Of a DNA stretch of 64,000 nt, positions 58,282 through 64,000 are shown piece after piece. The notes under the pieces are model-generated. The model was not told the DNA's origin and did no database searches. It saw nothing but the letters and a program-made list of their open reading frames with translations. The stretch covers positions 122,203-186,202 of the forward strand of contig JADJOV010000005.1 of NCBI GenBank assembly GCA_016713585.1. Reading direction: 5' to 3'. Position 1 is the first letter of the stretch; each line of letters begins with the position of its first letter. The stretch comes from Bdellovibrionales bacterium. GTDB taxonomy: Bacteria > Bdellovibrionota > Bdellovibrionia > Bdellovibrionales > Bdellovibrionaceae. Made by a program: the position numbers and the translations under genes.

Positions 58282-58847
58282 TTAGATTTTACCGACCAAA
58301 TTGAGAGATGGCTTTAAAGTGCTTTCTCCTGGATGCCATTTAGCAGGGCAAACTTCGCTGGGATGACTCGCCACAAACTGAGCCGCTTGGGTCTTTCGCA
58401 GAAGTTCGTCAGCATTTCGTCCGATTCCGTTGTCGTTGACTTCGCAAGCTTAATTCGACCTTCAGGATTAATCAGAAAAGTTCCACGATAAGCCAAGCCA
58501 TCTTCTTCGATGTAAACCCCAAAGGCCCTTTGCCAAAATCCAGTTGGATCTGCTAGCATTGGATACTTGATTTTCTTAATCGTGTCAGAAGCATCATGCC
58601 ACGCCTTGTGAACAAAGTGGGTGTCTGTGCTTACTGAGTAAACTTCGACGCCCATTTTTTGAAAGGCCTCGTATTTGTCAGCCATGTCGCCAAGCTCTGT
58701 TGGGCAGACAAACGTGAAATCAGCTGGATAGAAAAAGAAAATCGACCATTTCCCATTCAGATCATTATGAGTCACAGTTTTAAAAGCATCCTTATGATAG
58801 GCTTGGACCTTGAATTCTGGAATTTTACTGTTGATTAGTGTTGCCAT
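58282..58847 (-). CDS. ahpC: Alkyl hydroperoxide reductase subunit C, peroxiredoxin (frameshift)
   Basis: Typical 2-Cys peroxiredoxin, 187 residues or so, reducing peroxides with a thiolate. The peroxidatic Cys is in FYPADFTFVCPTELGDM. The frame drifts after INPEGRIKLA. One base added at about 58435 restores Glu-Val-Asn-Asp-Asn-Gly-Ile-Gly-Arg-Asn-Ala-Asp-Glu and the resolving Cys in HPSEVCPAKWHPGESTLKPS, ending at 58282. The start has GGAG eight bases upstream. It is the first gene of ahpC-ahpF and is divergent from oxyR. Confidence 0.93.
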
Positions 58848-58970
58848 CTTAGTTCTCCTCTTTTGGGGTTGCAGGGTTTCATCACCCTTGATGAAACTGA
58901 CTGTATTGTTCGTAACTCAGAGCTTAGGGCGATTTGCGAACTTTGTAAAATCAATTAAATCTTAAAAGGC

Positions 58971-59007
58971 ATAGATATTCTCTATTGAGTATTTAGTGAA
59001 AATAAGG
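58971..59007. promoter_or_regulatory. OxyR-binding site
   Basis: ATAG-N7-CTAT at 58971-58985 matches one complete half of the OxyR consensus (ATAG and CTAT spaced by seven). Seven bases on, TTAG at 58993 partly matches the second half. It lies between divergent ahpC and oxyR, where OxyR is expected to activate one and control the other. Confidence 0.6.
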
Positions 59008-59076
59008 CAGGCTCAGACAAGAGTTCGAGATGAGCAAAAACTAGAGTTAGTCTAAAGGGTTAGGGGTTGGTGCATC

Positions 59077-60033
59077 ATGTTAGGTCGTTTGAACTATTCT
59101 CTAACGCAGCTTGAGTATGTCCTTGCGGTGAATAAATTTGGTCATTTTTCGAAGGCCGCCGCGGCTTGCCATGTGAGCCAGCCAACACTTAGTATGCAGC
59201 TGCAAAAGCTCGAGAATGATCTGGGAGTTGTGATCTTTGATAGATCCAAGAAGCCGGTGCTGTTGACTGACGTCGGTCATCAATTGATTGAGCAAATTCA
59301 GAAAATTCTTTTTGAGGCTCGAAAAATGAATCAGCTGATTATGATCAGCCAGGAGCGAGGCCTTGAAGGGCAGCTGATTCTGGGAGTTATTCCTACCATC
59401 TCACCTTATTTGCTTCCACGGCTGCTTCCTGCGGTTGAAAAACTTTTTCCAGGATTGCGATTGAAGATTCTCGAACTCCAAACCCACCAAATCATTGAGC
59501 ACCTAAATGAGGATGAGCTAGATGTTGGGGTTTTAGCAATTCCGGTTGAGACCCCAGGGCTATTGGAAGAGGCCCTGTATTGCGAGTCATTTTCAATTCT
59601 TTGCCATAAGGGCCACGAGCTCTCTGCTCATAAGAGAATTAAATCCTCGACGCTAAAATCTGAAGATTTGTGGCTTCTTGAAGAGGGGCATTGTCTACGC
59701 CACCAAGTTTTAGATGTTTGTGCCTTACGTGGAAACGGGATCTCTAAAAGGAAATTTAGTTTTGAAAGCGGAAGCCTTGAGACCTTGAAGAATTTGATCG
59801 AGACCTATGGCGGCTACACGCTACTACCAGCTATGGCGGGCCAGCTCATCGGAAGGAATTCTTGCCTGATTCCCTTCGAAAAACCAATTCCTGCAAGGGA
59901 AATTGGGTTTGTCTTTCGGCGGGAACATTATAAAGCAGAACTGATCAAAGCCTTGAGGGAAGCTGTTCTGTCTTGTATTCCTGAGGAACTTCGCAAGACC
60001 CGCAGAAAGGATTTGGAGGTCTTGACTATTTAG
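59077..60033 (+). CDS. oxyR: Peroxide-sensing LysR-type regulator OxyR
   Basis: A 318-residue activator. The N-terminal helix-turn-helix reads FGHFSKAAAACHVSQPTLSM. The effector domain has the redox region EEGHCLRHQVLDVCALRG, with two Cys nine apart at the positions of the OxyR disulfide switch. The full frame is intact and ends with a basic tail. Placement beside ahpC-ahpF with a matching site supports the name. Confidence 0.9.
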   Translation: MLGRLNYSLTQLEYVLAVNKFGHFSKAAAACHVSQPTLSMQLQKLENDLGVVIFDRSKKPVLLTDVGHQLIEQIQKILFEARKMNQLIMISQERGLEGQLILGVIPTISPYLLPRLLPAVEKLFPGLRLKILELQTHQIIEHLNEDELDVGVLAIPVETPGLLEEALYCESFSILCHKGHELSAHKRIKSSTLKSEDLWLLEEGHCLRHQVLDVCALRGNGISKRKFSFESGSLETLKNLIETYGGYTLLPAMAGQLIGRNSCLIPFEKPIPAREIGFVFRREHYKAELIKALREAVLSCIPEELRKTRRKDLEVLTI

Positions 60034-60167
60034 ATGACGAGAGTCACAGACATCGGCAAAAATGGATGCTTAAAGTTACACAGAAACTGAGTAATTTTGT
60101 TCGATTCTCAATTTAAGGCGGCAAAGTCACTAAAGTACTGGTCCAGTTCAGCCGATGAAGTCTCACT

Positions 60168-61939
60168 ATGGAAAAATTTAAGAAGAAGATAAATTCTCAC
60201 TTTTTAATTATGCGCTTTTTGTGGGTTCTTGTATGGTCCTCTATTTTGCAAGTCTGGGGTCAAGCCTTTGGTGCGGACCCAGGCACAACCTACTATGGGC
60301 GAATGATTGATCCAAATGGAAATGCTGTGATTAGTAGTTCTGTGCAATTTCGCTTGCAAATTCGTACACCCGGAAATGAGAATTGTTTGCTCTATGAAGA
60401 GGGTCAATCGAAAGACCTTCGCAAACAGATGGCATTTTTTCTGTGGCACTTGGCGATGGAACGGGCAGCCGCCTTGATTCAACAGGATTTAATCTCAATC
60501 AAGTTTTTGGAAATAAAGGAACCTACACTTTTGCGACGGGTCAGTGCACGACCGGAACGTCATGGAGTCAAACCCCACAGATGGTCGAAGAATCCAAGTT
60601 TATTTCAATGATGGAACGTTTGCGGCAGGGACTTGGGAACAATTGCCTCCAGTTCCGATTAACTTTATTCAATGGCCATAGAAGCAATGCAAGTCGGTGG
60701 CTACAGAAAGGAACAATTGCTCAAGCTCGCTGACGGCGTACCAACTACAGGATCAGAGCTGAATAGTGCCTCCTGGGCAGAACTTTTAGCCCTACTGAAT
60801 GGCACCACCACCCAATACCTTAAGCCAGGGTCCTCAACCTTCACTGCAGCACCGACCTGGAGTGGGATTCCCTCTGGCGCCAACGACTTAGTTAACAAAA
60901 CATATGTAGATGCCCAAGTGGCTGCTGGGCTTCCTAATACAGGAACAAGCGGAACCTACACTAAAGTTACCACAGATGCAAAGGGTCGAGTCACGAATGG
61001 ATCAGCCTTAGTGGAGGCGGATATTCCAACGCTATCAACTGCTGGAAAATAAATGGGAGTGCTCTCAATGCTGGCACGATTGGAGGGAGCACTGCGATCA
61101 ATTCAACTGGAAACCTGGTCACTTCGGGAACTGTTCAGGGCGCAGTACTAGCAGCCACAAATCTGCAAGTCTTTAATGGAGCTAACTATCTACAGCTGGT
61201 AGCTCCCCCCCTGGTTGGCAATGTTACCTTAACTCTACCTTCTGCAGATGGTGCGGCAGGAACACTAATGAAGACGAACGGATCGGGGCAACTCAGTTTT
61301 GGGTCCTTGGGCCCGGGCGATGTTCCTAGCCTCGATGCTGCAAAGGTTACAAGCGGCACGTTGCCGATTGCACGAGGAGGAACTGGTCTTACAAGCTATG
61401 GCAATAATATCGTACTCATTTCGAATGGCACTGGATCTGCATTAAGCTCTTTGAATTGCGCTTTTGGGCAAGTGATCAAATTTGATGTGTCGGGTTTTGC
61501 TGGCTGTGATGCTGACAATTCTGGAGTAGCCAGCCAGTGGACGACCACGGGCTCGGATATTTATTATTCAACGGGCAATGTCGGTATTGGAACGGCCACG
61601 CCTTCTGCACACCTCAAACTGCAAGTCGTGGGTGCTGCAGCTTCTAAAACAAATATTATAGCAACTGGAGCAAATGTAGATTTGAGCCTCTCTAACACAC
61701 AGCTGTTAAAAGCCCCGGGAGGTTCTGCAATCACCCTTTCCAATATGGCAGATGGAGGTTCCTATACACTTGTGATCAGTGATACAACCGAACAGATGTA
61801 TACATTTTCAGGCTGTACGAACAGTTACTTTAGTCCGACCAATGATTTGACTGTCGGCCAAAGCTCCTATTCGATTTTGGTGGTGGTCGACGGGGCGAAC
61901 ACAAATTGCTATATTAACTGGGTCACGGGGTTTAATTAA
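60168..61939 (+). CDS. Secreted tail-fibre-like protein, MAT-type adhesin candidate (four frameshifts)
   Basis: About 590 residues from five frames. A signal peptide (MRFLWVLVWSSILQVWGQ) is followed by an N-terminal beta domain (TTYYGRMIDPNGNAVISS). Slips at about 60408, 60578, 60670 and 61045 are each repaired by one base. The middle has NDLVNKTYVDAQVAAG, TDAKGRVTNGSALVEADIP and GTLPIARGGTGLTSYG, repeats typical of phage tail fibres and of trimeric surface fibres. GNVGIGTATPSAHLKL precedes a compact C-terminal tip (QMYTFSGCTNSYFSPTNDL). I read it as a trimeric fibre with a variable tip, like the Mosaic Adhesive Trimer proteins described in Bdellovibrio; assignment by resemblance. Confidence 0.65.
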
Positions 61940-61940
61940 A

Positions 61941-64000
61941 ATGAAAGGTAAGCGAAGTTTTATATTTCAAAATTTAATCATCGTGATTGGTCTCTTTGGT
62001 CATTTGCCCTTAACGACCTACGGTCAGACGCCTTTTTCGAAACCCTTTGGATTTGGAGGGGCTTCGATGGCAAGTCCCGTCTGCACCGACGGACAAGTGT
62101 ATACGACGCTGCCTTATCGTAGTCGCTTCATCTATATCGGAGGCAGTTTTACCCAAGTTGGCCGCTGCTCTGGATCCGGTGTCCCCCTGAATCTGAGCGA
62201 CGGCAAAAAAATATCCACTTTCAATTTGTCTTCGATGGGTGTCGTTGGGACAGTTGCAGTGGCAATCTCTGATGGTAATGGGACAGGTTGGTATATTGGC
62301 GGAAGCTTTACGGCCATTGGAACCAACCCCATAAGCTACCTTGCAAAGATCAATAGCAATGGAGCCTTGGATACAGGGTTCAATGCTAACTTGGACGGGC
62401 CGGTTACAGCGCTTCATCTTAAGGGGACTAGTCTATACGTCGCCGGAAGTTTTGTTAATGTTGGTGCAATAATGCGAGCTAATCTTGCTGCAGTGAATGC
62501 GGCAACTGGCGCGTTGATCCCTGGTTTTGATGTAGGTTTAATAGGGTCCGTTGATGCACTTACGAGTAATGGCAGTAATCTCTATGTTGGTGGAGCTCTT
62601 TCTGCGGTTCAGGGCAAGAATGTCAATAGCCGAGGTTCATTTTGGGATATCGGAACTGGGTCATTACAAACAAGCTTTCCTTCTGTGAATGGTATAATCT
62701 ATGCCGCCATTTCAGACGGATCAAACGGATGGTATATCGGCGGCAACTTTTCGAAAGTTGGACCCCACACGAGGAATAGACTTGCCCGAATTCTTTCAGA
62801 TGGTTCAGTCTCAGGTTGGAATCCCGATGTGGGGGACACTGTTTATGCCCTTGGAATTAGTGGGAGTAATCTTTATGCGGGGGGTAGCTTTACCACAGTC
62901 AATGGAGGCACCATTAGAAATCGCTTGGCGGCCCTGGATCTCACCACAGGGACCGCAACTGCCTGGAATCCTAATATGGGTGGCCAGGTCGATACTTTGA
63001 CGATCACAGGTGGTAATCTCTATGCAGGAGGGAGTTTTACTGCCGTCAATGGAGGCACCGTTAGAAATCGCTTGGCGGCCCTGGATCTCATCACCGGGAC
63101 CGCCACCGCCTGGAATCCCAATATGAGTGGTTCAGTGTATGCTTTAGTGGTAAGCGGGAGTAATCTTTATTCAGGCGGAATGTTTACCACCGTGAATGGA
63201 GCGACCACCAGAAATCGTCTCGCGGCCCTAGATCTCACCACCGGGATCGCCACTGCCTGGAATCCGAACTTAGGGGGTGGTGTATATTCCCTCGCTATTA
63301 ATGGAAGTAATATTTATGTCGGGGGGAACTTTACCACTGTGAATGGGGCTACCACGAGAAATCGTCTTGCGGCGCTAGATCTTACGACAGCGACAGCGAC
63401 TGGCTGGAATCCAAATATGAATAATACCGGAGTTTTCGCGCTCGCTGTTAGTGGAAGTAATATTTATGTCGGGGCACCTTTACCACAGTGAATGGGGGTA
63501 CCACAAGAAATCGTCTCGCGGCGCTAGATCTTACGACAGCGACAGCGACTGGCTGGAATCCAGATATGAATAATACTGTCTATGCACTTGCGATCAGTGG
63601 GAGCATTCTCCATGCGGGAGGAGCATATACATCTTTGAATGGATCCACGGCAAGAAATAATTTAGCGGCAGTTGATCTCAATACGGGGATGGCCACCGCT
63701 TGGAATCCAAACTTGAATAATAGCGTCAAATCCATGGAGATCAGCGGGAGTAATCTTTATATTGGAGGCGCCTTTACACTCGTGAATGGAGCTACCACGC
63801 GAAATCGCCTCGCAGCACTAGATCTCACTACGGGGACCGCCACCGTCTGGAATCCGAACATGAGTGCCCAGGTCAATTCCATTGTAGTCAATGGAAGCAA
63901 TATTTATGTCGGAGGCTTCTTTACCACCGTAAACGGAGCTACCACGAGAAATAGTCTTGCGGCCCTGGATCTCACGACAGGGACTGCCACAGCCTGGGAC
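61941..64000 (+). CDS. Secreted repeat protein, 49-residue repeats, runs off the window (frameshift)
   Basis: A signal peptide (NLIIVIGLFGHLPLTTYGQ) leads to a protein of at least 685 residues. From about residue 280 it consists of near-identical 49-residue (147-base) repeats of the type LYAGGSFTTVNGATTRNRLA followed by Leu-Asp-Leu-Thr-Thr-Gly-x-Ala-Thr-Ala-Trp-Asn-Pro. Earlier, more diverged copies start near residue 70. The pattern (YxGGxF, then Ala-Leu-Asp, then Trp-Asn-Pro) fits a beta-propeller-like or delta-60-type repeat. A stop at 63491 is repaired by one G at about 63475, after which the repeats continue to the window end. The start is one base behind the adhesin stop, so the two are probably co-translated. 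Confidence 0.7.

Noticed and set aside
62850..64000. CRISPR array
   Set aside because: Repeats are 147 bases, continuous and in frame; there are no spacers.
1..64000. tRNA or rRNA genes
   Set aside because: I scanned the gaps for cloverleaf-like stems and the TTCGA-type loop and found none I could support.

Overview
The window (about 45% GC by eye, densely coded on both strands) looks like chromosome from a Bdellovibrio-like bacterium (Bdellovibrionota). Several weak clues agree: a fused CcoN-CcoO oxidase subunit, an EF-G of the mitochondrial/spirochaete (spdEFG1) type, an HNH endonuclease of a family I associate with Bdellovibrio genomes, lipoproteins with Gln-Asn-Cys or Leu-Ser-Ala-Cys type lipoboxes, a secreted tail-fibre-like protein resembling predator adhesins, and HD-GYP signalling. 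I could not run a search, so the lineage is an inference.

Layout. 1-1406: tail of a Crp/Fnr regulator and an NnrS-type membrane protein. 1423-4384: zinc uptake operon (znuC-znuB-znuA, minus strand) divergent from a Fur-family regulator, with an array of overlapping palindromes between them. 5197-13456: a long minus-strand operon for a cbb3 oxidase, in transcription order Crp/Fnr regulator, ccoI, ccoS, fused ccoNO, ccoQ, ccoP, ccoG and a SafE-like membrane protein. 13457-17300: accessory stretch with short tandem repeats, a broken HNH endonuclease, a seven-helix membrane protein and a HAD-fold protein. 17372-24046: Prc protease, an AAA ATPase with a paired inverted-repeat upstream region, a 2-oxoacid dehydrogenase E1 pair with a piece missing, and a methyltransferase. 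24148-34031: lipoprotein, hydrolase, pyrE, a CNNM transporter, fusA, recQ, aat and a CheX-like gene. 34216-44183: a 914-residue von Willebrand lipoprotein, two unknown secreted proteins, a deoxyhypusine-synthase-like enzyme, class I aldolase, lysS and a double-rhodanese lipoprotein. 44312-52082: phospholipase-D-like protein, HD-GYP protein, recG, class II aldolase, selO. 52186-56527: a secreted toxin-like nuclease followed by two large unknown secreted proteins. 56566-60033: ahpC-ahpF divergent from oxyR with a visible OxyR site. 60168-64000: a tail-fibre-like secreted protein followed by a protein of 49-residue repeats that runs off the window.

The most striking overall property is reading-frame damage: roughly 40 frameshifts in about 25 genes, including essential ones (fusA, lysS). 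Most are repaired by adding one base to a homopolymer. This points to uncorrected read errors rather than gene decay, so I give broken genes as single features spanning all fragments.

The best candidates for undescribed biology are the secreted nuclease plus two-protein block (52.2-56.5 kb), the adhesin plus repeat-protein pair (60.2-64 kb), the paired inverted repeats upstream of the ATPase, and a recurring class of degenerate tandem repeats whose unit is usually a multiple of three bases.
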